DNA from: CAVOGJ01 sp963700865
Lineage (GTDB): Bacteria; Planctomycetota; Planctomycetia; Pirellulales; Pirellulaceae
Direction of reading: 5' to 3'
DNA length: 64,000 bases
NCBI GenBank assembly: GCA_963700865.1
Contig: CAVOZC010000018.1
Coordinates: forward strand, 1,116,001 to 1,180,000
Of this stretch, positions 16,480 to 24,794 are shown in pieces (position 1 is the first letter of the stretch; each line of letters begins with the position of its first letter). The position numbers and the translations under genes are program-made. The notes under the pieces were generated by a model that ran no database searches, was not told the DNA's origin, and saw nothing but the letters and a program-made list of their open reading frames with translations.

Positions 16480-17344
16480 TTACACGCCCACTTCGTCTGT
16501 CAAATGCGTGACCGATGCCTCGAAGCGAGGGTTCACCAGACAGAGGGAATGATTCGGCAGCAACTGCCACGCCTCGGACGTAATTGGCTCCGACGCGAAC
16601 ACCAGGGCCCGATAATCGGCCTCGCCCTGTTGGCGGATATGGGGAATCCCGCAGATTCTCGCAGTCATGTACTCCATACCTTTGCAACCAATGCAGCGGG
16701 TTGTTCCAGCGACAGCCGATCATCCAGCGTCCATCGGTCAGCACGAAGGTCAGCCGCGGCGCTTGCCCGGCGACGACGCTCCCGCAACGCTCGGCCAGTT
16801 CCGTGATCGACGCGGCCAGCGAGCGTTCGAGATCGCTGCCCTCCGGTGCCTGCAGGTCCAGGCCGTCCTGGACGAAGCGATTCAACAGCCAGAGAAACAA
16901 CTGCTCGCTGTCGGTGTCCCCCAGGCGGCCATCCTGCAGCCGACCGGTTTCCCGGGCCAGCTCATCCTGCAAGTCCGCGAACCCCGTGACCGTACCGTTG
17001 TGGGCGAAAGTCCAAGTCTGGTGGGTGAATGGATGCGAGTTGGTCGCGCCAATCGAGCCCACCGTCGCCAGCCGGACATGAGCCACCACGGTTTGGGCGT
17101 ACATCGATTCGGCCGTATGGCTGAAGTGCGCATCGCGGAAGGCGGCCGTCTCATGCCGCACCAATTCTGGCAATCGATGCCCCGGCTCGTCCACCGCTCC
17201 GTAGCAGGCGATTCCCCAGCCATCCGGGTGTCGACGACCCTGCTCATCTTGCTGGCTTTGATGGAGCAAGGCATTCTGGGCGTGAACCAGGCTGCACTCG
17301 ACCTTCGTCAGCGCGCTGGCGTGAAAGCCATACAGACGGCACAT
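16480..17344 (-). CDS. Class II (Ntn) glutamine amidotransferase, interrupted by a frameshift
   Basis: The protein begins MCRLYGF, giving the catalytic N-terminal Cys of class II glutaminases. HPDGWGIACY near residue 40, VVAHVRLATVG near 87 and SHPFTHQTWTFAHNGTV near 103 form the YafJ/EgtC-type glutaminase core. The frame breaks after HDCE; a second frame continues ICGIPHIRQQGEADY to the true end at 16480. One extra base near 16655 (GATTCTC) explains it. Reconstructed length is 287 residues. It directly follows the hemerythrin gene (stop at 17345, start at 17344) and is near an ATP-grasp ligase, so it may supply ammonia or remove a gamma-glutamyl group from an unknown product. Confidence 0.85.
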
Positions 17345-17824
17345 TCAGGCATTCCTCCTCAATTCCGTCCAACGGACACCCCGTGCCCGCCATTGTTTCA
17401 GTTCATCCAGCGCCTCTTCCTGGTCCACCTCGTCCAGCTCGGCAAGCTGGCTGACCAGCGTCCCACAATGCTCCGCATGGGCCAAGCCCTCGGTAAACGC
17501 TCGCTGCAGCTCCTGCTGTCGTGCAGGCGTCACCTCGCGCTCCTCCAGCAAGCTCGCCAAGGCCGCCACGATGTCCTGATGCTCGTCATACAGCGAGACG
17601 ACAAACGCGTTTTCCTTGGTCCGCTCGGCCAGCGTCGGATACAAGACCTCTTCTTCAAAGGCGATATGCGGGCCAGCCGTCTTGTCCAATGCTTCTCCCA
17701 AGACACGCGCCCGATCGATGTCTCCGGCACGGAGCGCCTGCTCGACGTCCAATAGGAGCCTCATGAACTTGCGGTGATCCACCAAAAATGCCTGGACCAC
17801 GGCCTGCTGCGGTAATGTCGACAT
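17345..17824 (-). CDS. Hemerythrin (HHE) domain protein, 159 aa
   Basis: This is a hemerythrin-like four-helix protein with His/Glu/Asp ligand candidates in order: VDHRKF near residue 16, GPHIAFEEEVLYP near 52 (HxxxE), LYDEHQDI near 78, and LAHAEHCGTL near 114. Such proteins bind di-iron and sense or carry oxygen or NO. It is the first gene of a two-gene unit with the amidotransferase (start and stop adjacent). A perfect TGGCACG-type sigma-54 box lies at 17867-17882, about 43 bases upstream. Confidence 0.85.
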   Translation of the reverse strand: MSTLPQQAVVQAFLVDHRKFMRLLLDVEQALRAGDIDRARVLGEALDKTAGPHIAFEEEVLYPTLAERTKENAFVVSLYDEHQDIVAALASLLEEREVTPARQQELQRAFTEGLAHAEHCGTLVSQLAELDEVDQEEALDELKQWRARGVRWTELRRNA

Positions 17825-17866
17825 GACTCGTTCTCCTTCCCACCTGGACTCCTACCTTCCAGCAGT

Positions 17867-17882
17867 CGCAAGCGGCGTGCCA
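17867..17882 (-). promoter_or_regulatory. Sigma-54 (RpoN) -24/-12 promoter
   Basis: Minus-strand TGGCACGCCGCTTGCG has a perfect -24 element, TTGC at -12 and exact spacing; only the last base departs from the consensus. It lies about 43 bases upstream of the hemerythrin start codon. Confidence 0.7.
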
Positions 17883-17939
17883 CTCTCGGTGAGTCTTCCA
17901 GCCGCAGGTTCCTAAGCGACCGCGAAGGCCAGTCCCGTT

Positions 17940-19442
17940 TCAGATGTGCGATTCCGCACGGGCAGGGTGCGAACTGCCGCTTGTCGCGCGCCAGAGGGCC
18001 AAGCGTTTGGGCAAGTCCTGCCGCACCCGTTGTTTCACCTGCTCGATGTCGCGGCCCAGGACGATCCAATTCAATCCCCTCAGGCTCTCGATCCGCCCGG
18101 TCGCGAACGGCAGCAGCCAACCCGTGGTGGACCCAGGCAGGCGGCGGAGCAGATCGGGGCCCAGCCAGTCCATCACATCGCGGAACCGACATGCGACTGG
18201 CAACACGTGGTCGATGGCCACCGCTGCGAACGGTTGCTGCCGCCAATCGCCGAACAGCCGATTCACACACGTCATCGGGACCGAGGTCCCGCCCCACCGC
18301 GCGTTGCATTCAATGAATTCCAAGCGGGCCGATTCGAGATCGTCGCCGACGAGCAGGAAATCGAAGGAGCAGCGGCCCACGTAACCGAGTTGCTGAAAAA
18401 GGAGCGTCAGCCGCGCCGTCGCGGCCAGCAAGGGCCGCGAAATGCTCGGCGGGAGTTCTAAGGGACAACAACCCACAAAGCAGCCTTCCTCCCCCGTCAG
18501 CAATTGCGAAAACAGGCCCTCGAAGATCGGGTCCCCTTCCGCCAACGGCGGAATCCAGGTCTGTAATGAACCACTCTCCAGGACGTTGGTCTCCCAAACG
18601 CCAACCAGCATCGGTTTGTTCGCGGGCCATCGATCGAGCGGAAGCAGGGTGCGCAGATGATCATGCAGTTCGCTGAGCGGCAACTGGCGGAGCGGTGCCG
18701 CCTCCAGCACCAGATTGCCAAAACCACCCGCCGAATCCGGAACCTTCAAGCCCAGATAACGATGCGATTGCGCCAAGGCCCGCACCCGCTGGCTCAAATG
18801 GGCGAATCCGTGGGCGGACGTGGTTTGGGGAGTCATCGCCGGGTCGAGGAAATCCGCGACCAGTTTGGCAAAGGCCACTTTATCGGTTACCCAACGAGTG
18901 AGGGCCGGTGGCGGGGCCAATACCCGCAACCGTCGATGGGCCGCCAGCGACAATAGCCGCGCCATCCGCCAGATCGCGCGATTGCCCATGTGCGGATGAA
19001 CATAGCGCAAGCCGCCCGCCCGAAGTGCGCGGACCAGTTCCCGCCGCATCCTCCGATCGGTCCAACAGGTCTGTGCGAGCCGCATCGAATCGCCGGCGGC
19101 CCGCGGTGACAACCACCGGACGTCCCCCAAACCGAGTTGCCGGGTCAGGTAGTCGTCATAGGCGACATCCGGCGGCGTCACCGTGACGACCGTGTCACCC
19201 GACTGAGCGCGGAGCCGTGCCCGTTGCTCCAAAAAGAGTGACGATTCGGTAAAGAGCGAGACATCCGTAAAGTCATCCAGTATCAAGGCGGGCGCGGATT
19301 CGGTCTTGACGACCGCCAGGTCTCGATACGCCCCATCCTCCACAAAGAGTTCCTGGCCGCGCAGTCGATCCGCGTATTCCAAGATCCGTCGCCTCAGCGG
19401 CCGGTCCGCAGTCAACACCTCTTGGCAAACGATGGGCAGCAT
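17940..19442 (-). CDS. ATP-grasp ligase with pre-ATP-grasp domain (PGM1-like peptide ligase family)
   Basis: The 500-residue protein has an N-terminal Rossmann-like pre-ATP-grasp region (residues 1-200, including TVVTVTPPDVAYDDYLTRQ). An ATP-grasp domain follows, ending in LEFIECNARWGGTSVP near residue 395, where the E-x-N and following Gly residues form the Mg-ATP site. This pattern matches the family of peptide ligases related to pheganomycin PGM1. Substrates are unknown; a carboxylate-amine or peptide bond ligation is expected. It starts at 19442 behind AGGAGAGGAGG. A class II amidotransferase is two genes downstream, an association known for amidoligase systems. A truncated reading frame stops just upstream at 19461. 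Confidence 0.8.
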   Translation of the reverse strand: MLPIVCQEVLTADRPLRRRILEYADRLRGQELFVEDGAYRDLAVVKTESAPALILDDFTDVSLFTESSLFLEQRARLRAQSGDTVVTVTPPDVAYDDYLTRQLGLGDVRWLSPRAAGDSMRLAQTCWTDRRMRRELVRALRAGGLRYVHPHMGNRAIWRMARLLSLAAHRRLRVLAPPPALTRWVTDKVAFAKLVADFLDPAMTPQTTSAHGFAHLSQRVRALAQSHRYLGLKVPDSAGGFGNLVLEAAPLRQLPLSELHDHLRTLLPLDRWPANKPMLVGVWETNVLESGSLQTWIPPLAEGDPIFEGLFSQLLTGEEGCFVGCCPLELPPSISRPLLAATARLTLLFQQLGYVGRCSFDFLLVGDDLESARLEFIECNARWGGTSVPMTCVNRLFGDWRQQPFAAVAIDHVLPVACRFRDVMDWLGPDLLRRLPGSTTGWLLPFATGRIESLRGLNWIVLGRDIEQVKQRVRQDLPKRLALWRATSGSSHPARAESHI

Positions 19443-19460
19443 CTCCGCAATCCTCCTCTC

Positions 19461-19640
19461 CTAATATCTGGCGAGCAAATCGAGTGCCAGTTGGCTGTAC
19501 CACCGCTGGTTGCCGCCTGAGGGCGACGCATCCGTCACGAACCAGCGCGCCAATTCGCACACTTCGCTCACCGGCCCCGAGGTAAGAGCAGCCCCCTGGA
19601 CCGCCGCGAAACCGTCGCACAGCCTGTCTTCTTGGGGATT
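19461..19640 (-). pseudogene. 3'-terminal scrap of an unknown gene upstream of the ATP-grasp gene
   Basis: One minus-strand frame is open from about 19700 to a TAG at 19461-19463 and reads like the end of a real protein (SEVCELARWFVTDASPSGGN, then QRWYSQLALDLLARY). It has no ATG and no plausible full domain. Its stop is 18 bp before the ATP-grasp start, as in an operon. I suspect the remains of a partner enzyme, possibly another amidoligase, but cannot identify it. Confidence 0.4.
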
Positions 19641-19672
19641 CCCGCCGGAAGCGTGGTGACCCGCGCCCGCTT

Positions 19673-19688
19673 TGGCACGTTTCGTGCT
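19673..19688 (+). promoter_or_regulatory. Sigma-54 (RpoN) -24/-12 promoter
   Basis: TGGCACGTTTCGTGCT has a perfect -24 element and exact spacing; the -12 element has one mismatch (GTGCT for TTGCW). It lies 61 bases before the ATG at 19749 of a double-Usp gene. Confidence 0.65.
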
Positions 19689-19748
19689 TATTTCGGGCTT
19701 TTATGCCGACCGGTCCCCGCGCGGAATCGGGGCGAGAAGGAGCCATAC

Positions 19749-20576
19749 ATGATCAAGCGCATTTTGCTGGGTATTTGCGACCCACAACACACCGAGTCGG
19801 CGTCGTTGTATGCCCGGGAGTTGGGTCAGCAGTTTGACGCGTTGGTGACGGTGATTGCCGTGACGGATTTGCACCGACTGCGGGATGTGGGGCCGGTCGC
19901 GGTAGGTGCCGGCAGCTTTGCCAAGGAAATGGTGGACGATCGGATCGCCAAGAATACCGCGGCGATTGAAGGTGCCTTGAAGCGGTTGCTGCAGCGATTT
20001 AAGGAAGCCAACGTCCGTTGTGAGATTGCCACCCCGCACGGCGACCCGTACACGGCGCTCGCCGCCGCCTCACGCTTTCATGATTTAATGGTTTTCGGTC
20101 TGCACGGTTTGCTCGAACATGGCGTGACGGACGAGCCTTCCTATGAGATCATTCGCCTGATCGAAGCGGGCGTCTATCCCATCCTGGCTCCCGGGACCGA
20201 GCATCGCGACACACGCCGCATCCTCATGGCCTACAGCGGCTCGGTGGAGTCAGCCAGAAACCTGCGGAACTACGCCCATTTGCATCTCTGGCCCGACGCG
20301 GAATTCAAAATTGTGTATTTCGGCGGCGAGGACGATGAAAGCAGCACCGCCCTTGCCGAAGCGGCCGCATATCTGCAAGATCATGGGTTGACGGTTGAGA
20401 CAGACATCGCCGCGGGATCGTCGAAACACGACCTGCTCCCCTATGCGGAGACGTGGCGGGCGGACCTCATCGTGATCGGCAACAGCGCCAAATCATTACT
20501 GCGGCGGCGCGTGTTCGGTGAAACCGCCCTGCGGGCCGTCCGCGAGTCAAAGATCCCGCTCTTTCTCAGCCAATGA
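19749..20576 (+). CDS. Tandem-domain universal stress protein, 275 aa
   Basis: The protein contains two Usp folds, about residues 1-145 and 155-275 (second domain from RRILMAYSGSVESARN). The second ends with GNSAKSLLRRRVFGETALRA, a weak version of the nucleotide loop; the first domain (GLHGLLEHGVTDEPSYEIIR) lacks the ATP signature. Double-Usp proteins resemble E. coli UspE and mycobacterial Rv2623/Rv2005c. The ATG at 19749 follows AAGGAG by 5 nt. A CBS gene follows by 51 bp, then another double Usp, so the three form a plus-strand stress unit behind a sigma-54-type box. Confidence 0.9.
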   Translation: MIKRILLGICDPQHTESASLYARELGQQFDALVTVIAVTDLHRLRDVGPVAVGAGSFAKEMVDDRIAKNTAAIEGALKRLLQRFKEANVRCEIATPHGDPYTALAAASRFHDLMVFGLHGLLEHGVTDEPSYEIIRLIEAGVYPILAPGTEHRDTRRILMAYSGSVESARNLRNYAHLHLWPDAEFKIVYFGGEDDESSTALAEAAAYLQDHGLTVETDIAAGSSKHDLLPYAETWRADLIVIGNSAKSLLRRRVFGETALRAVRESKIPLFLSQ

Positions 20577-20627
20577 GGTTGGGACGGGGACCGTTCGAAT
20601 CCCCCTACAATACGAAACACCATACCG

Positions 20628-21095
20628 ATGAATAGCGCGATCGAACGCATCCTGGGTTTACGGGTGCATGACATCATGAATGAGAATGTGCTCACGGTGT
20701 CCGAATCGGACGACATGCGGGAAGCCGCTCGCCGCATCTTCGATTCGGAGGTGACGGGAGCGCCCGTGGTCAATGCGGATGGGGAGTGCGTGGGCGTTTT
20801 AAGCGCCAGCGACTTTGTCGGTCGGGATGCGGGGCGACATACCCTGCACGTCGGCGCGCAAGAGGGTTCGCAGGCACCCAGTGATCTCCCATCCAGTGAC
20901 GATGACCTGGTCAGCACCCATATGTCGCCGATTGTAAAAACGATTTCGAAGGACGCGATGATTCTGGCCGCGGCCCGCGTCATGTGCAACGAAGGGATTC
21001 ACCGTCTGGTGGTCGTTAACGATCAGCGACATCCGATCGGCATTGTTTCGACATTGGATTTGGTAGCGTCCATCGTCGCCGCGATCGAGGAATGA
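20628..21095 (+). CDS. CBS-domain pair protein, 155 aa
   Basis: Two CBS motifs form one Bateman module: the first from VHDIMNENVLTVSESDDM (residues 13-67), the second from VSTHMSPIVKTISKDAM (95-150), with GVLSASDFVGRD and GIVSTLDLVASI closing strands. The module normally binds adenosine nucleotides and senses energy state. The same architecture is found in Hrp1 (Rv2626c) of the mycobacterial DosR regulon. It sits between two tandem-Usp genes in the same direction. No other domain is attached, so it probably acts on a partner or as a nucleotide sink. Confidence 0.9.
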   Translation: MNSAIERILGLRVHDIMNENVLTVSESDDMREAARRIFDSEVTGAPVVNADGECVGVLSASDFVGRDAGRHTLHVGAQEGSQAPSDLPSSDDDLVSTHMSPIVKTISKDAMILAAARVMCNEGIHRLVVVNDQRHPIGIVSTLDLVASIVAAIEE

Positions 21096-21192
21096 TCTCG
21101 CAGCGACACACCGCAACGCCAGGCGTGGAGGCATCGGTTGCCCTGGAGATCGTTGGCTCGTTTTCACCGTCCTGCAGCCAAGGGGAATCACC

Positions 21193-22101
21193 ATGAACGT
21201 GCTTGTGGGCACGGATGGCAGACGCAAGAGTCTGGATGCTATTCCCTTTGTGGCGGGCCTGCTCGATCCGGCTCGTGACCGTTTTGTCTTCTTCTATTCG
21301 CCTCCGCACATTCAAGTGGCTCATCAAGCCGATCTGGTCCCGCAGATTCCGACCGATCTCCGGGCCTCGTTGATTGAGAGCACCTTCGCGGCCGCTCGTG
21401 CCCTGCTGCCGGCGGCGTTTCAGGGGGAGCTGGTCACGCAGACCGGTGGTGGACGGACGGCGGATAGTTTGTTGCAAACGGCCGCCGCTTGCCAGGCGGA
21501 CCTGATTGTCGTGGGTGCTGACGGAACCGACCGGTCGCTCGCGGCGCTGCTCGGCGGCGTGGCTCGACAGGTCGCCAGGGAAGCGACCGTCCCGGTGCTG
21601 GTCTTTCGTGACGCGGCGGAGCGGGCCGAGGCGCCCACAGCGCCCTTCCGCGTGCTGCTGGCGCACGATGGTTCGGCCGCCGCGACACACGCTGGCGAAC
21701 GATTGGGCCGTTTCCGCTGGCCTCCCCACTCGGTCGGCACCCTGGTTCGCGCCATGGAGTGGATCGATCTTCGCATGGCAGGCGATCCCACCGCCCCCAG
21801 TCTGTGGCGGAAGGATTACGACCGCTACGTGGACGAAGCCATCTCGCATGCCCGCGACGCGTTGCGGCAGGTCCGTGATACCCTGCCACCGATCTTCCAG
21901 GGACAGGAACCGGTGATTGAGCGTGGCGCCCCGACCGCACGGTTATGCGAGTTTGCGAAGACCGATCAGACGGACCTATTGGTTGTCGGGCCGCATAATC
22001 GGGGTCGTCTGCTGCGGAGTGTGTTCGGCGCGACGACCGAATCGCTGCTGCACTATGCCCCCTGCTCGGTGCTTGTCGACCACGCGCCGCACGCGTCGTA
22101 G
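21193..22101 (+). CDS. Tandem-domain universal stress protein, 302 aa
   Basis: This protein has two Usp domains. The first (residues 1-140) ends with DGTDRSLAALLGGVARQVAR; the second (about 155-300) starts FRVLLAHDGSAAA and ends NRGRLLRSVFGATTESLLHY. Both loops resemble the Usp nucleotide signature in spacing, though the Gly pattern is partly altered. The start has AAGGGGA at 8 nt. It is the last gene of the plus-strand stress unit and is convergent with the copper ATPase gene, which ends 57 bp away. Confidence 0.9.
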   Translation: MNVLVGTDGRRKSLDAIPFVAGLLDPARDRFVFFYSPPHIQVAHQADLVPQIPTDLRASLIESTFAAARALLPAAFQGELVTQTGGGRTADSLLQTAAACQADLIVVGADGTDRSLAALLGGVARQVAREATVPVLVFRDAAERAEAPTAPFRVLLAHDGSAAATHAGERLGRFRWPPHSVGTLVRAMEWIDLRMAGDPTAPSLWRKDYDRYVDEAISHARDALRQVRDTLPPIFQGQEPVIERGAPTARLCEFAKTDQTDLLVVGPHNRGRLLRSVFGATTESLLHYAPCSVLVDHAPHAS

Positions 22102-22158
22102 CTTGGCCAAGTCGGCTCAAACCCGAGCTCGCGCCCTGCCCGCCCGCCCGCGATCGCG

Positions 22159-24402
22159 TTAAAAGCGGAACGTCTTCAATCGCAAGGCGTTGGCGACGAT
22201 CACCAAGTCCGAGGCCACCATGGCAAACGCGGCCATGATCGGATGTAGCTGTCTCAGCATCGTCGGCACCCAGGGGAAAGGGGCCAAGACGCCGGCCGCG
22301 ATCGGGATGAGCGCTACATTGTAGCCAAACGCCCAGCCGAGATTCTGCCGGATATTCCGCAGCGTTGCATGCGAGAGTCGCATCGCGTCGACGACCCCCA
22401 TCAGGTCTCCCCGCATTAACGTGACGTCGGCCGTTTCGAGCGCCACATCCGTACCGGTGCCGAGCGCGATCCCCACATCGGCTTGGGCCAATGCCGGGGC
22501 GTCATTGATCCCGTCGCCCACCATCGCCACGACATGGCCGGCCTCCTGCAGCTCGCGGACATGCTGGGATTTTCGCTCGGGCAACACCTCCGCATGCACG
22601 ATCTGCACACCGACTCGTTCCGCGATCGCCTCGGCGGTGCGCTGATTGTCGCCGGTGATCAGCAGTACCTCGAGGCCCAGGTCCCGCAGCGCGCGCACGG
22701 CCGTTGCCGAACTTGGCTTGATCGTGTCAGACACGGCAATGGCTCCCCAAGCCTCTCCCTCGACGGCCAGCCACATCGTGGTCTTGGCTTCCGCCTGTAG
22801 CGTCGCCACTTGCTCCGCCAGGCCATTCAGGGCCACGCCTTCTCGCTGCATGAAACGCAAGCTTCCCAACAGCACCCGCTGGCGGTCGACTTCGGCACGG
22901 ATGCCATGCCCCGCCACCGCCTCCACCACCTGGGACCGTTCCGGTGACAGGCCCCGGGCTTCCGCGGCTGCCACGATGGCCGTGGCAATCGGATGTTCGC
23001 TGCCGAACTCGGCTGCCGCTGCCATCCGCAGCACGCGATCGCGATCGTTGTCGCTGTCGTCAACAGCAATCACGTCGGTCACAGCCAACCTTCCCTCGGT
23101 CACCGTCCCCGTCTTATCGAGCACCACCGCGGTCACGTCTCCCATCCGCTGCAGTGCCTCGCTCGATTTGAACAGAATGCCTCGTTCCGCACCCCGCCCC
23201 ATGCCCACCATGACGGCTAGGGGGGTCGCCAATCCCATGGCGCAGGGGCAAGAAATAATCAGCACCGAAATCAATCTCAGGATGGCTGGCGTCCAGCCGG
23301 CTCCCACCCACCACCAAGTCAAGCAGGTCACGAGCCCGATGAGCACCACGATCGGGACAAAGACGTTTGAGATGCGATCGGCGAGTTGCTGGATGGGCGC
23401 TTTGCTTGACTGGGCCTGTTCGACGAGCCGAATGATCTGGGCTAACGTCGATTCGCGACCCACCGAGGTGGCCTCGATCCGCAACAAACCCTGCTGATTG
23501 ATCGTCGCCCCAATCACCTCGTCGCCCACCCGCTTGTCGATCGGCAGGCTCTCTCCCGTGATCATGCTTTCGTCCACCGCGGAATCGCCGGAGAGAACGA
23601 GCCCATCCACAGCGATCTTTTCGCCCGGCCGCACCAGGACGACTTCCCCCGGCCGCACGTCGTCAATCGGCACTTGCTGTTCGCGGCCGTCGCGCTCGAC
23701 ACTGGCCGATGTGGCTTGCAACCTGAGCATCCGCTTGATGGCGGCGTTGGTTCGCGACTTGGCCTGCGCTTCCACCAGTTTGCCGAGCAGAATCAGGGTG
23801 ATGATCGTGGCCGAAGTCTCGAAATAGACGTGCTCACCCCAACTCCCATCACCCCAATTGCGATTGAGCAGCACGGCCACGCTGTAGAAATAGGCAACGG
23901 TGGACCCCATCGCCACCAGCACATCCATGTTGGCGTAGTGATGCTTCAGGCTGCGATAGGCGCCCTCATAATATTCGCGGCCCACATAGAACTGGACGGG
24001 CGTTGCCAGGGCAAACATCAGCCAATCCACCCAGGCGGCGTGAGACCACGCGCCCCACAGTCCAAAATCGCGTCCCATGCTCAAGATGAACACGGGGACA
24101 GTAAACACCAGGCCGATCCATAAGCGTCGGTATTGGCGTCGGAGTTCGGCGGCCCGTGCGGCGTCTTGAACGTCCGGGACGGCGGACAATACCGCGTGAA
24201 AGCCGAGTTCGTCGATGGCCGCCACGATCGCCGCTTCATCGACGAGGGCTGGATCAAAACAGACCCGCGCCTTCTCCGTGGGAAAACTGACGGAGGCTTC
24301 GCTCACGCCGTGCAGTTGGCCGAGCGTCTGTTCAATGCGGTACGCACAGCTGCCACAGTTCATACCTGTGATCGGAAGTTCGACCGCCTTCGTCGTATCC
24401 AT
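22159..24402 (-). CDS. copA: Copper-translocating P1B-type ATPase (CopA-like)
   Basis: The 747-residue pump has one N-terminal heavy-metal-associated domain with GMNCGSC (Cys 16 and 19), eight predicted membrane segments, the metal-site CPC motif in ISCPCAMGLATP near residue 385, phosphorylation motif DKTGTVTEG near 428, HP motif SEHPIA and GDGINDAPAL. A YN pair follows in M7 (FGYNVAL). The usual M8 motif MxxSS of Cu+-ATPases reads MVASD here, replacing the second Ser by Asp. I chose ATG 24402; an in-frame GTG at 24420 is possible. Role: export of Cu+ (or Ag+) from the cytoplasm. No chaperone or CueR-type regulator lies next to it. Confidence 0.93.
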   Translation of the reverse strand: MDTTKAVELPITGMNCGSCAYRIEQTLGQLHGVSEASVSFPTEKARVCFDPALVDEAAIVAAIDELGFHAVLSAVPDVQDAARAAELRRQYRRLWIGLVFTVPVFILSMGRDFGLWGAWSHAAWVDWLMFALATPVQFYVGREYYEGAYRSLKHHYANMDVLVAMGSTVAYFYSVAVLLNRNWGDGSWGEHVYFETSATIITLILLGKLVEAQAKSRTNAAIKRMLRLQATSASVERDGREQQVPIDDVRPGEVVLVRPGEKIAVDGLVLSGDSAVDESMITGESLPIDKRVGDEVIGATINQQGLLRIEATSVGRESTLAQIIRLVEQAQSSKAPIQQLADRISNVFVPIVVLIGLVTCLTWWWVGAGWTPAILRLISVLIISCPCAMGLATPLAVMVGMGRGAERGILFKSSEALQRMGDVTAVVLDKTGTVTEGRLAVTDVIAVDDSDNDRDRVLRMAAAAEFGSEHPIATAIVAAAEARGLSPERSQVVEAVAGHGIRAEVDRQRVLLGSLRFMQREGVALNGLAEQVATLQAEAKTTMWLAVEGEAWGAIAVSDTIKPSSATAVRALRDLGLEVLLITGDNQRTAEAIAERVGVQIVHAEVLPERKSQHVRELQEAGHVVAMVGDGINDAPALAQADVGIALGTGTDVALETADVTLMRGDLMGVVDAMRLSHATLRNIRQNLGWAFGYNVALIPIAAGVLAPFPWVPTMLRQLHPIMAAFAMVASDLVIVANALRLKTFRF

Positions 24403-24794
24403 GGGGGGTGTTCCGTTCACGCAGGGTGCTCCGCCTCGTTCGCCGACATGCAGTATTGCGTTTCCGTCAGCGGCGCACAATTGACGACGGCGGAGAGACT
24501 CCTCCCGCTCGCACCTGGAAAGGGATCTTGCAGGTCACCCGCGGCCTTGGCGACGGAATGGGATGGGGCCGGTGAATGCGCCGCGCAAGCGAAAAAAATG
24601 GCTGTGGCCGGCGATGCTCGCCGCCGCCGTGCATCGTCTAGACACGCGATGGGCATCCGACGGCGGAAGTTTTGTTGACCGTGCCGTGCCTCGCAACTAG
24701 CCTGAATGACAGACCGCCCACCTCGCCCGTGACGATCTGCGACGGGGCGCCGATGGGCAATGCCGAACACCTCTACCGATCAGACGAGAATCCC

